7,475 bases of DNA from Propionibacterium sp. GTDB lineage: Bacteria; Actinomycetota; Actinomycetes; Propionibacteriales; Propionibacteriaceae. The stretch spans positions 1 to 7,475 of the forward strand of contig JAAYZP010000123.1 in the NCBI GenBank assembly GCA_012514785.1. The letters are read 5' to 3'. The position numbers were made by a program, and so were the translations under genes. The notes below the pieces were generated by a model. It searched no databases, had not been told where the DNA came from, and was given only the letters and a program-made list of their open reading frames with translations. Positions 1 to 6,205 of this stretch are shown piece after piece (the first letter of the stretch is position 1; each line of letters starts with the position of its first letter).

Positions 1-330
1 GACGTGGAGCGCGGCATGGTCGTCATCAAGCCCGGCTCGTCCACGCCGCACACCGACTTCGAGGCTTCGGTCTACGTGCTGAACAAGGAAGAGGGTGGCC
101 GTCACAAGCCGTTCTTCTCCAACTACTCGCCGCAGTTCTACTTCCTCACGACGGACGTGACCGGCGTCGTCCAGCTGCCCGACGGCACGGACATGGTCAT
201 GCCCGGTGACAACACCGAGATGACCGTCCACCTCAACAAGCCGATCGCGATGGAGGAAAGCCTCAAGTTCGCGATCCGTGAGGGTGGCCGCACCGTCGGT
301 GCCGGTACCGTCACGAAGATCATCAAGTGA
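1..330 (+). CDS. tuf: Elongation factor Tu, C-terminal part (5' end outside window)
   Basis: EF-Tu is the cytosolic GTPase that delivers aminoacyl-tRNA to the ribosome. The reading frame is already open at base 1 (Asp-Val-Glu-Arg-Gly), so the true start lies upstream. The 109 codons seen cover the end of domain II and domain III of a protein normally near 395 residues. Diagnostic stretches are GGRHKPFF, PQFYF, TTDVTG, MVMPGDN, FAIREGGRTVGAG and the C-terminal TKIIK. Codon use is strongly biased to C/G endings, as expected for a highly expressed gene. Oddity: the codon at 145-147 is CTC (Leu), giving FYF-L-TTDVTG where E. coli has Arg333; the residue at E. coli position 327 (127-129) is Ser rather than Arg. 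Family identity is certain; whether the substitutions affect EF-Tu inhibitors is open. A terminator follows directly. Confidence 0.98.
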   Translation, partial: DVERGMVVIKPGSSTPHTDFEASVYVLNKEEGGRHKPFFSNYSPQFYFLTTDVTGVVQLPDGTDMVMPGDNTEMTVHLNKPIAMEESLKFAIREGGRTVGAGTVTKIIK

Positions 331-349
331 TCTAGCTGAATCCAGCTGC

Positions 350-388
350 AAGAGGCTCGCACCTTAGGGTGCGGGCCTCTTCTGCTTT
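350..388 (+). terminator. Intrinsic terminator of tuf
   Basis: Bases 350-363 and 368-381 form a 14-bp stem with one G-T pair and a TTAG loop, followed by a T-rich stretch (TCTGCTTTGTTG). It begins 20 bp after the tuf stop codon. Stem length, tight loop and position make this a convincing rho-independent terminator, although the T tract is interrupted. A smaller AGCTG/CAGCT hairpin (334-347) lies just before it. Confidence 0.85.
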
Positions 389-697
389 GTTGGGGAGGAA
401 GCGGGGGCGGGCGGGCGCAGGTCGAGGCAACCTGATGCGAAAGTACCTCCCCGTGGCGCTGTGGGACTGTGCGAGTTGTTCCGGGATGCGGCGGAGTATG
501 TCTCACCTGCCCGCTGCACCGCGGCTTCAGCGATGGGGCACATGCACCCTGTGCCGTAATGCTGCGGCGTAGGTCTCCACCGCTCGCGGCAGGGACCCAC
601 TTTCACATCCCACGGTGGGTTCCGCCCCGGACGGCTGTGCGTCGACGTTGCCGCATTCGAGGCATCTGCCTTCCCGTTTGCTGCCCCCAAGGGTGGC
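389..697. other. Non-coding gap between convergent tuf and mscS
   Basis: This roughly 310-bp stretch lies between the tuf terminator and the stop codon of the leftward channel gene. The open frames in it have mixed third-position composition unlike the neighbouring genes and no recognisable protein, so I call no gene. It holds small inverted repeats: CAGGT/ACCTG (418-434), GGCACA/TGTGCC (537-555), and a longer imperfect one (593-600 with 615-623, one bulged base) that would fold in the mscS read-through transcript but has no T tract. I see no tRNA or known RNA family in it. Confidence 0.6.
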
Positions 698-2308
698 TCA
701 GCGGCCGCCGTCGCCTCCGTCGCTGCCACCGTCGCCGTCGGCCTCACCGGTGGGGTCGGCGTCGGTCTCGGCGCGGAGCCGCTCGTCGCGCTCGTCGGCG
801 ATCCGCTTGCGCTCGGCCAGGTCGTCGGGGTGCGGGCCGGCGTACTTGCGGTTGAGCTCGTCGCCCTCGGGGGAGCCGGAGTACAGGCGGGCCGTGGCGC
901 TGATGCTGGTGCCCTCGCCGTCGGTGATCTCCACCTTGGGCATCTCGACCGTGTCCGGGTTGGAGTCGTCGCGACGGCGGTCGAGGTCGTCGGACTGCCT
1001 GAGGATGCCGGCGATGAGGTCGCCCATGTCGGCCCGGCCGGAGCGGTTGCTCCAGCGGACCTCGCGGGCGGCCGCGCGACGGTCGCGCACGGCCTGGAAC
1101 CAGCTGCGGCGGTTGTCCAGCATCGTCTGGTCGGTGTCGTCGTCGACCGGCATGTCGAACTGCTGCGTCATGTCGTGGGCCTGCTCGGCCTCCCAGTCGG
1201 CCTTGGCCTCCTCGATGAGTTCCTCGCGCTCGTCCAGCGGCGGGGCCGACGTCGGCTCCGGCTCGAGCCGCACCCGCGGCAGCGCGTAGGGTGCCTCACG
1301 CTGGACCCAGCCGACGAGCTCCTCGCGCACGAAGCAGCGCAGGTCCCACAGGTCGCCCGAGGTGGCCGCGGACACGACGGCGCGCACCCGCACGTTGTCG
1401 CCCGTGGCTTCCGTCACCTGGAGGCCGACGCGGCGCCCGTCCCACAGGTCGGACGACTTCACGATGCGCTGCAGCTGGATTCGCATCGCCTCGACGGGCA
1501 CGAGCCAGTCGAGGTCGACCTCGACGGTGCCCAGCAGCTGCGGCTCGTGGCGGGTCCAGTTCTCGAACGTCTGCGAGATGAACACCGTCGACGGCACGAG
1601 CCACCGTCGTCCGTCCCAGCTGGCGACGACGACGTAGGTGAGCGTGATCTCCTCGACGGTGCCGAAGTGTTCGTCGACGATCACCAGGTCGCCCATCCGC
1701 ACCGCGTCCGTGAAGGCCACCTGGATGCCTGCGAACATGTTCGCCAGCGACGACTGCGCCGCCAGGCCCGCGACGATCGACAGCAGCCCTGCGGAGGCCA
1801 GCAGCGAGGCCCCCACAGCCCGGAACTGCTCGAACGTCAGCAGCGCGCCGGAGATGGCGACGATCCACACGATCGCCACACCGACCCGGCTGATCACCTG
1901 CGCCTGCGTCTTCAGCCGGCGCGCGTGCGGGGTGTCCTCGACGGTGGAGCGTCGCTCGACGACGGAGTCCTGGACCGCGTTGATGAGGCCGGTCACGACG
2001 TACGCGCCGCTCAGGAAGAGCAGGATCACGAAACCCTGGATGAACATGTCCAGCCAGGCGATCTCGGCCGGCGGGTTGGGCCAGCCCACCGCGATCAGCA
2101 CCCCGAGGCCGACGCCCAGCAGGATCAGCAGGATCCGCACCGGGATCTTCATCCGGATGGTGAACGGCTTGAGGTAGCGACGTCGGCGCGACATGATCCG
2201 CACGATCGCGCCGAGCACGATCGACAGGATCGCGCCGGCCGCGAAGCCGAACGCGGCATGCATGACCAGCGAGATCAGGTCCAGGGCTACTTCGGCGGTC
2301 TCATCCAT
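698..2308 (-). CDS. MscS-family mechanosensitive ion channel with long acidic C-terminal tail
   Basis: A 536-residue inner-membrane protein. Hydrophobic segments lie at about 9-39, 56-76, 86-110, 140-160 and 164-198; the last is the glycine/alanine-rich pore helix typical of MscS (GASLLASAGL, GLAAQSSLANMFAG), followed by the beta domain (MGDLVIVDEHFGTVEEI and WLVPSTVF) and a mixed alpha/beta region to about 350. MscS channels open under membrane tension and release solutes during osmotic downshock. Residues about 355-536 are an extra charged tail without membrane segments, ending in a Gly/Asp-rich run; E. coli MscS is only 286 residues. The ATG lies 8 bp after the glnS stop, with a weak AGGTCGG ribosome site overlapping the glnS end, so the two are almost surely cotranscribed. 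Whether it is a safety valve or a solute exporter cannot be read from sequence. Confidence 0.9.
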   Translation of the reverse strand: MDETAEVALDLISLVMHAAFGFAAGAILSIVLGAIVRIMSRRRRYLKPFTIRMKIPVRILLILLGVGLGVLIAVGWPNPPAEIAWLDMFIQGFVILLFLSGAYVVTGLINAVQDSVVERRSTVEDTPHARRLKTQAQVISRVGVAIVWIVAISGALLTFEQFRAVGASLLASAGLLSIVAGLAAQSSLANMFAGIQVAFTDAVRMGDLVIVDEHFGTVEEITLTYVVVASWDGRRWLVPSTVFISQTFENWTRHEPQLLGTVEVDLDWLVPVEAMRIQLQRIVKSSDLWDGRRVGLQVTEATGDNVRVRAVVSAATSGDLWDLRCFVREELVGWVQREAPYALPRVRLEPEPTSAPPLDEREELIEEAKADWEAEQAHDMTQQFDMPVDDDTDQTMLDNRRSWFQAVRDRRAAAREVRWSNRSGRADMGDLIAGILRQSDDLDRRRDDSNPDTVEMPKVEITDGEGTSISATARLYSGSPEGDELNRKYAGPHPDDLAERKRIADERDERLRAETDADPTGEADGDGGSDGGDGGR

Positions 2309-2316
2309 GCGCCGAC

Positions 2317-3996
2317 CTACTTACCGGCGCGCTTCTGCAGGGCGGCCCACTCGTCGCGCAACCCGACGGTGCGGTGGAAGTGGTGCGTCTCGCGGTCGTC
2401 GACGGCGAAGTAGCCGATCCGCTCGAACTGCACCACCTCGCCGGGTACCGCGTCGGCGAGCGCAGGCTCGGCCTTGCCGCCCTCGAGGATGGTGCGCGAG
2501 TTCGGGTTGAGATCGTCCAGCGGCTCGCCGGTGGCCTGCCCCGGGGCCTCGGCGGTGAACAGCCGCTCGTAGACGGCGACGCTGATGTCGAGCGCGTGCG
2601 GGCGCGAGACCCAGTGCATCGTCGACTTCACCCGCCGCCCGTCCTCGGCGCTGCCGCCCTTGGTGGTGGGGTCGTAGGTGGCGAGCACCTCGACGACGTT
2701 GCCGTCGTCGTCCTTCACGACGTCGGTGGCGGTCACGAAGTAGGCGCCGCGCAGCCGCACCTCGCGGCCGGGGGACAGACGGAAGTACTTCGCCGGCGGC
2801 ACCTCGCGGAAGTCCTCCTGCTCGATCCACAGCTCGCCCGTGAACGGCACGCTGCGCACGCCGTCGGCGTCGTTCTCGGGGTTGTTGACCACCTCGAAGT
2901 GCTCGACGACGGGCGCGCCGTCGTCGTCGGTGGGCCAGTTGGTGAGAGTGAGCTTCAGCGGCTCGGTGACGGCCATGCGGCGCTGCGCGGTGGCGTTGAG
3001 GTCGCGGCGCACGTAGCTCTCGAGCTCCTCGATCGCCTTGCGGGAGTTCACGCGCGTGATGCCGGTGTCGTAGCAGAACGCACGGATGGCGGATGCGGGG
3101 TAGCCGCGACGTCGCAGCCCCCTCAGCGTCGGCATCCGGGCGTCGTCCCAACCGTCGACGACGCCGTCGGTCACGAGCGTCGCCAGGCGGCGCTTGCTGG
3201 TGACGGTGTGGGTGAGCTCGAGGCGCGCGAACTCGATCTGGCGCGGGGCCTGCGGCACGTCGAGCTGCTCCAGGAACCACTCGTAGAGCGGCCTGTGCGT
3301 CTCGAATTCGAGCGAGCACAGCGAATGCGTCACGCCCTCGATCGCGTCCGACTGGCCGTGCGCCCAGTCGTAGGTGGGGTAGATGGGCCACTCGTCGCCG
3401 GTCTGGTGGTGCTCCACCTTCCGGATCCGGTACATCAGCGGGTCGCGCATCTGCATGTTCTCGTGCGCCATGTCGATCTTCGCGCGCAGGGTGTGGGTGC
3501 CGTCGTCGAACTCGCCCGCGCGCATGCGACGGAACAGGTCGAGGTTCTCCTCGACGGGCCGGTCGCGGTACGGGCTGTCGACGCCGGGCTCGGTGAAGCT
3601 GCCACGCGTGGCGGAGATCTCCTCGGCGCTCTGGTCGTCGACGTAGGCCACGCCCTTCCTGATCAGCTCCTCGGCCCAGTCGTACAGCTGCTGGAAGTAG
3701 CCGGAGGCGAACCTGATCTCGGAGGGGTCGTAGCCGAGCCAGCGCACGTCCTCGACGATGGCCTGCACGAAGTCGTCGTCCTCGGCCTCGGGGTTGGTGT
3801 CGTCGAAGCGCAGCATGCAGGAGCCGCCGAAGTCGTCGGCCACGGAGAAGTCGGTGACGATCGCCTTCGCGTGCCCGATGTGGAGGTAGCCGTTGGGTTC
3901 GGGTGGGAACCGAGTCTGCACGCGGCTGTCGTAACGCCCGGAGACGTTGTCCTGCTTGACAGCTTCATAGATGTAGTTGGAAGGCAGCTCAGTCAT
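2317..3996 (-). CDS. glnS: Glutaminyl-tRNA synthetase
   Basis: Class I aminoacyl-tRNA synthetase joining glutamine to tRNA-Gln in the cytosol. With the start chosen here it has 559 residues, close to E. coli GlnRS (554). The HIGH signature is at residues 39-42 inside PPEPNGYLHIGHAK, and the KMSKS-equivalent loop is TSKRR at 266-270. GlnRS-specific segments include PTYDWAHGQSDAIEGVTHSLCSLEF (about 207-231) and GWDDARMPTLRGLRRRGYP (about 282-300); the C-terminal half is the beta-barrel anticodon-binding region. No YqeY-type fusion is present. An in-frame ATG nine codons upstream (4023) exists, but the ATG at 3996 fits family length and sits 6 bp after a TATGCT -10 hexamer. Many actinobacteria lack GlnRS and make Gln-tRNA by the GatCAB route; presence here implies direct charging. 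Confidence 0.96.
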   Translation of the reverse strand: MTELPSNYIYEAVKQDNVSGRYDSRVQTRFPPEPNGYLHIGHAKAIVTDFSVADDFGGSCMLRFDDTNPEAEDDDFVQAIVEDVRWLGYDPSEIRFASGYFQQLYDWAEELIRKGVAYVDDQSAEEISATRGSFTEPGVDSPYRDRPVEENLDLFRRMRAGEFDDGTHTLRAKIDMAHENMQMRDPLMYRIRKVEHHQTGDEWPIYPTYDWAHGQSDAIEGVTHSLCSLEFETHRPLYEWFLEQLDVPQAPRQIEFARLELTHTVTSKRRLATLVTDGVVDGWDDARMPTLRGLRRRGYPASAIRAFCYDTGITRVNSRKAIEELESYVRRDLNATAQRRMAVTEPLKLTLTNWPTDDDGAPVVEHFEVVNNPENDADGVRSVPFTGELWIEQEDFREVPPAKYFRLSPGREVRLRGAYFVTATDVVKDDDGNVVEVLATYDPTTKGGSAEDGRRVKSTMHWVSRPHALDISVAVYERLFTAEAPGQATGEPLDDLNPNSRTILEGGKAEPALADAVPGEVVQFERIGYFAVDDRETHHFHRTVGLRDEWAALQKRAGK

Positions 3997-4002
3997 GGGC
4001 AA

Positions 4003-4008
4003 AGCATA
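4003..4008 (-). promoter_or_regulatory. Candidate -10 box for glnS, leaderless type
   Basis: On the minus strand the hexamer TATGCT ends exactly 6 bp before the glnS ATG (TATGCT-TTGCCC-ATG). Transcription normally starts about 7 bp after a -10 box, so the first mRNA base would be the A of the ATG. No purine-rich ribosome site stands before this start. The -35 region is not convincing (GAGCGG at 17 bp). The site lies in the 33-bp gap after the DUF4112 gene, so glnS may have its own promoter as well as read-through. Confidence 0.5.
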
Positions 4009-4029
4009 TCCAGCCGGTCCCACGACCGC

Positions 4030-4530
4030 TCAGCCCAACAGGCCGAGCAGCCACACCAGCAGCCCGATCGTGGCGGTGACGATGAAGACGGTCCCGCCGA
4101 CGAGGATGCTGCCGGCCGCGATCCAGTACCGGATGCTGGCCTGCCGCACCTGTTCGCGGTCGACGATGGTCCGGTTCAGCAGCGTGAGGTTGCGCCGGTG
4201 GGCGTGCCAGAAGGCGTCGCCGACCGCCCCCAGTCCGGGGATGAGGCCGATCAGCCAGTCGATCAGGTAGTTCCACCCCATGCGGGCGAGTACGGGGATC
4301 GGCGCGCGCAGCCGGATGGCGTCGATGATCATCACTGAGCCGAAGAGGGTGCCCACGCTGCTGCCCAGCCCGGGCACGAGGCTGAGGACCGGGTCGAGCC
4401 CGAAGCGGAAGTTCGTGCCGGGGACGCCGACGGCGTCGTCGAGCAGGTGGGTCATGAAGCGCGTGAGCTGTGCCGGCCGCTCGGGCGGCTCCCGGCGCAC
4501 GGTGGCCCTGGCCTTCGAGACATCGTCCAT
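4030..4530 (-). CDS. DUF4112-type small membrane protein
   Basis: A 166-residue protein of unknown function, assigned to the DUF4112 family by pattern: RFGLDPVLSLVPGLGSSVG (about 42-60) and DWLIGLIPGLGAVGDAFWHAHRRN (about 91-114). These two segments resemble each other (hydrophobic, Pro-Gly-Leu-Gly, then small residues), suggesting an internal two-fold repeat. A hydrophobic helix at about 134-165 should span the membrane; two shorter hydrophobic stretches precede it. The ATG at 4530 is the start that leaves family-typical length; the open frame continues upstream only as an antisense shadow of glsA. No clear ribosome site is visible. The stop lies 33 bp before the glnS start, same strand, so it is probably the first gene of a DUF4112-glnS-mscS operon. 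No biochemical role can be assigned. Confidence 0.8.
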   Translation of the reverse strand: MDDVSKARATVRREPPERPAQLTRFMTHLLDDAVGVPGTNFRFGLDPVLSLVPGLGSSVGTLFGSVMIIDAIRLRAPIPVLARMGWNYLIDWLIGLIPGLGAVGDAFWHAHRRNLTLLNRTIVDREQVRQASIRYWIAAGSILVGGTVFIVTATIGLLVWLLGLLG

Positions 4531-4540
4531 GACACCAGGA

Positions 4541-4569
4541 TGCACTTCCGTGGCGTCCACGACTAGCCT
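4541..4569 (+). promoter_or_regulatory. Candidate promoter of glsA, leaderless type
   Basis: A TAGCCT -10 hexamer at 4564-4569 ends 6 bp before the glsA ATG, and a weak -35 match TGCACT (4541-4546) stands 17 bp upstream of it. No ribosome site is present, so the transcript would start at or next to the A of ATG. The divergent DUF4112 gene must have its promoter in the same 45 bp or inside the 5' end of glsA; a weak CATCCT stands 6 bp before its ATG on the other strand. Confidence 0.45.
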
Positions 4570-4575
4570 GAGCCC

Positions 4576-5835
4576 ATGCGAACTCCCGTCCCCGACTACC
4601 TCCGGCAGGTGCTGCGCCAGTGCAGCGACAACACCGACGGTGCGCTGGCCGACTACATCCCGGAGCTCGCCAACGTCGACCCGGAGCGGTTCGCCGTCGC
4701 GCTGTGCATGGGCGACGGGAAGGTGTACGCCGCTGGCGATTCGGAGACGGAGTTCACCAACCAGTCGATGTCGAAGCCGTTCGTCTACGCGCTCGCGCTG
4801 CGCGACCGCGGCCTGGCGGAGGTGCAGGCGAGGGTGGGCGTCGAGCCGTCGGGGGACCCGTTCAACGAGATGTCGCTGGGGGAGGACGGCCGCCCCAGCA
4901 ACCCGATGATCAACTCCGGCGCGATCGCCACGCACTCCCTGATCGGGGGGCCGGAGGTGCCGGTCGAGGACAAGTTCGAGCTGATCCGACGCGGGCTCTC
5001 GGCCTTCGCGGGCCGCGAGCTGGGGATCGACGAGGCGGTGTTCGAGTCGGAGTTCGCGACGTCGTCGCGCAACATGGCGTTCGCGCACATGCTGCGGCAT
5101 CACGGGATGGTGGAGCAGACGGCGCTCGGGCTCGTGCGCGGCTACACGCTGCAGTGCTCGGTCAAGGTGACGGTGCGCGACCTCGCGGTGATGGCGGTGA
5201 CGCTCGGGATGGGCGGACGCAACCCGATCACCGGCGAGCAGGTGGTGCCGGAGTGGGTGAGCCGGCAGGTGCTCAGCGTGATGATGACCTGCGGCATGTA
5301 CGACGCGGCCGGCGACTGGATGACCGGCGTCGGGATCCCGGCGAAGTCGGGCGTCTCCGGCGGCATCCTCGGCGCGCTGCCGGGGCAGGTGGGGCTGGCG
5401 GCGTTCTCGCCGAAGATCGACAGGCACGGCAACAGCGTGCGCGGCGTGCGCGTGTTCGAGCGGCTCTCCGGCGATCTGAACCTCCACCTGATGGGCATCC
5501 AGGAGGCGCGCGTCCGGCTGCTGCTGTCCAGCGGCGACGTGGAGCTCGACGACGGCACAGCCCACCACCTCCGCCTCCAGGGGGCGCTGTACTTCGGCAG
5601 CGTGGAGCAGTTGTTCCGCGACCTCGACGAGGTACCGGAGGGCGAGGCGGTCGTCGTCGACCTGACGAAGGTGACGTACGTCAACCCGGTGGGTCGGCGG
5701 ATGCTGCTCGACGGGATGCGCGGCCTCGGCGAGGGGAGTCGTCGGCTCATCCTGGTGGACCCCGACGGTGTGCTGAGCGACCCGACGGGCTCCGGCGTGG
5801 ACATGAGCGTGGTGAGCGAGCTCAGCGAGGCCTGA
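4576..5835 (+). CDS. glsA: Glutaminase A with C-terminal STAS domain
   Basis: Hydrolyses L-glutamine to L-glutamate and ammonia; cytosolic, no signal peptide. Of 419 residues, about 1-305 are the serine-dependent beta-lactamase-like glutaminase fold. The nucleophile motif S-x-x-K is S64-M-S-K67; other family segments are NPMINSGAI (109-117), SEF...RNMAFAHML (158-173), the tyrosine/cysteine stretch Y190-TLQCS, CGMYDAAGDW (239-248) and AKSGVSGG (256-263). Residues about 320-415 are a STAS domain (LRLQGALYFGSVEQL; VVVDLTKVTYVNPVGRRML). STAS proteins of the anti-sigma antagonist type carry a phosphorylatable serine in a DSSG-like motif; here the position reads N370-P-V-G373, so classical phospho-switching is unlikely and the domain may be structural or a binding module. 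Plain glutaminases are near 310 residues, so the tail is an addition. The start fits both homology and the -10 spacing. It is divergent from the DUF4112-glnS-mscS genes. Confidence 0.95.
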   Translation: MRTPVPDYLRQVLRQCSDNTDGALADYIPELANVDPERFAVALCMGDGKVYAAGDSETEFTNQSMSKPFVYALALRDRGLAEVQARVGVEPSGDPFNEMSLGEDGRPSNPMINSGAIATHSLIGGPEVPVEDKFELIRRGLSAFAGRELGIDEAVFESEFATSSRNMAFAHMLRHHGMVEQTALGLVRGYTLQCSVKVTVRDLAVMAVTLGMGGRNPITGEQVVPEWVSRQVLSVMMTCGMYDAAGDWMTGVGIPAKSGVSGGILGALPGQVGLAAFSPKIDRHGNSVRGVRVFERLSGDLNLHLMGIQEARVRLLLSSGDVELDDGTAHHLRLQGALYFGSVEQLFRDLDEVPEGEAVVVDLTKVTYVNPVGRRMLLDGMRGLGEGSRRLILVDPDGVLSDPTGSGVDMSVVSELSEA

Positions 5836-5950
5836 GCTGCTCCGCCGCTTCGACACCAGTTGCTGGTTGAGCCGCCGCCGGGCGTCAGCCCTGCGGCGTG
5901 GTCGAAACCACCCCGGGCTTGGGCAGGGGCTGGGTTCCAGCGGTTGCTGG
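5833..5950 (+). repeat. Intergenic hairpin repeat, direct copy 1
   Basis: First copy of a direct repeat. It opens with a 15-bp block (5833-5847) that includes the glsA stop codon and is repeated exactly at 5962-5976. The 88-bp core (5863-5950) differs from copy 2 at three positions only. It holds an imperfect hairpin with 10-bp arms and a GTCA loop (5874-5897), enclosed by TGGTT and AACCA, and a perfect CCAGC-GGTT-GCTGG hairpin (5937-5950). An extra ACCAG/CTGGT hairpin (5855-5867) is unique to this copy. Looks like a REP/BIME-type element. Confidence 0.9.
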
Positions 5951-5961
5951 CCGAAGGGCCG

Positions 5962-6074
5962 TGAGCTGCTCCGCCGGTTCTATTAGCTGGTTGAGCGGCC
6001 GCCGGGCGTCAGCCCTGCGGTGTGGTCGAAACCACCCCGGACTTGGGCAGGGGCTGGGTTCCAGCGGTTGCTGG
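5962..6074 (+). repeat. Intergenic hairpin repeat, direct copy 2
   Basis: Second copy, 5 bp shorter before the core than copy 1. The 88-bp core (5987-6074) matches copy 1 at 85 positions. One of the three changes (C to T at 6021, the end of the hairpin arm) turns a G-C pair into G-U, so the fold is kept. The terminal CCAGC-GGTT-GCTGG hairpin (6061-6074) is identical. Confidence 0.9.
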
Positions 6075-6075
6075 C

Positions 6076-6169
6076 GTTGGTTTCGATCCTTCGACCAACG
6101 CGGGTTCGTCCCTCACTCGCGAGCTCCGGAACCACCTCGCGCCGCGAAGCTCAACCAGCGAGTGCTTCG
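6076..6169 (-). repeat. Inverted, diverged relative of the intergenic repeat
   Basis: Read on the minus strand this begins with GCTGGTTGAGC (6149-6159), an exact 11-bp inverted match to 5862-5872 and 5986-5996, and ends with a GGTCGAAGGATCGAAACC stretch resembling the GGTCGAAACC end of the direct copies. The middle is different and longer. It contains its own hairpins: GTTGG/CCAAC enclosing TCGA/TCGA (6076-6099), CGCGAG/CTCGCG (6118-6141) and CGAAGC/GCTTCG (6145-6169). It appears to be a second subtype of the same family in opposite orientation. Confidence 0.7.
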
Positions 6170-6195
6170 AGGGGTCCCGCCCGAACCGATAGGCT
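6166..6195 (+). promoter_or_regulatory. Possible promoter of gltX
   Basis: TAGGCT at 6190-6195 fits the actinobacterial TANNNT -10 pattern and ends 10 bp before the gltX ATG, which would leave a 5' leader of only a few bases; no ribosome site is visible. The -35 region (TTCGAG, 6166-6171, 18-bp spacer) is weak and overlaps the last hairpin of the inverted repeat. Confidence 0.35.
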
Positions 6196-6205
6196 TTGGC
6201 GCACT

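Noticed and set aside
593..623. Hairpin downstream of mscS as an intrinsic terminator
   Set aside because: The stem is imperfect with a 14-base loop and no T tract follows on the minus strand; kept only as a note in the gap description.
830..2413. Long open frame on the plus strand opposite the MscS gene
   Set aside because: Low-complexity translation rich in Arg, Val, Gly, His and Asp with no family signature; it is the antisense shadow of a high-GC gene that itself has clear MscS motifs.
3997..4023. Nine-codon N-terminal extension of GlnRS from ATG 4023
   Set aside because: The extension covers the TATGCT -10 box and adds residues not expected in the family; the ATG at 3996 fits better.
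2374..4338. 654-codon open frame on the plus strand opposite glnS and the DUF4112 gene
   Set aside because: Spans two well-supported genes antisense, has no domain pattern, and arises from GC-biased codon positions.
4531..5856. Upstream extension of the DUF4112 frame to 608 codons
   Set aside because: The added part lies antisense to glsA, which has catalytic motifs; the translation is His/Arg/Val-rich shadow. Family-like sequence begins only after the ATG at 4530.
5836..6205. Repeat cluster as a CRISPR array or tRNA cluster
   Set aside because: Only two long direct copies, no regular short repeats with spacers, and no tRNA cloverleaf with an acceptor stem or T-arm consensus.
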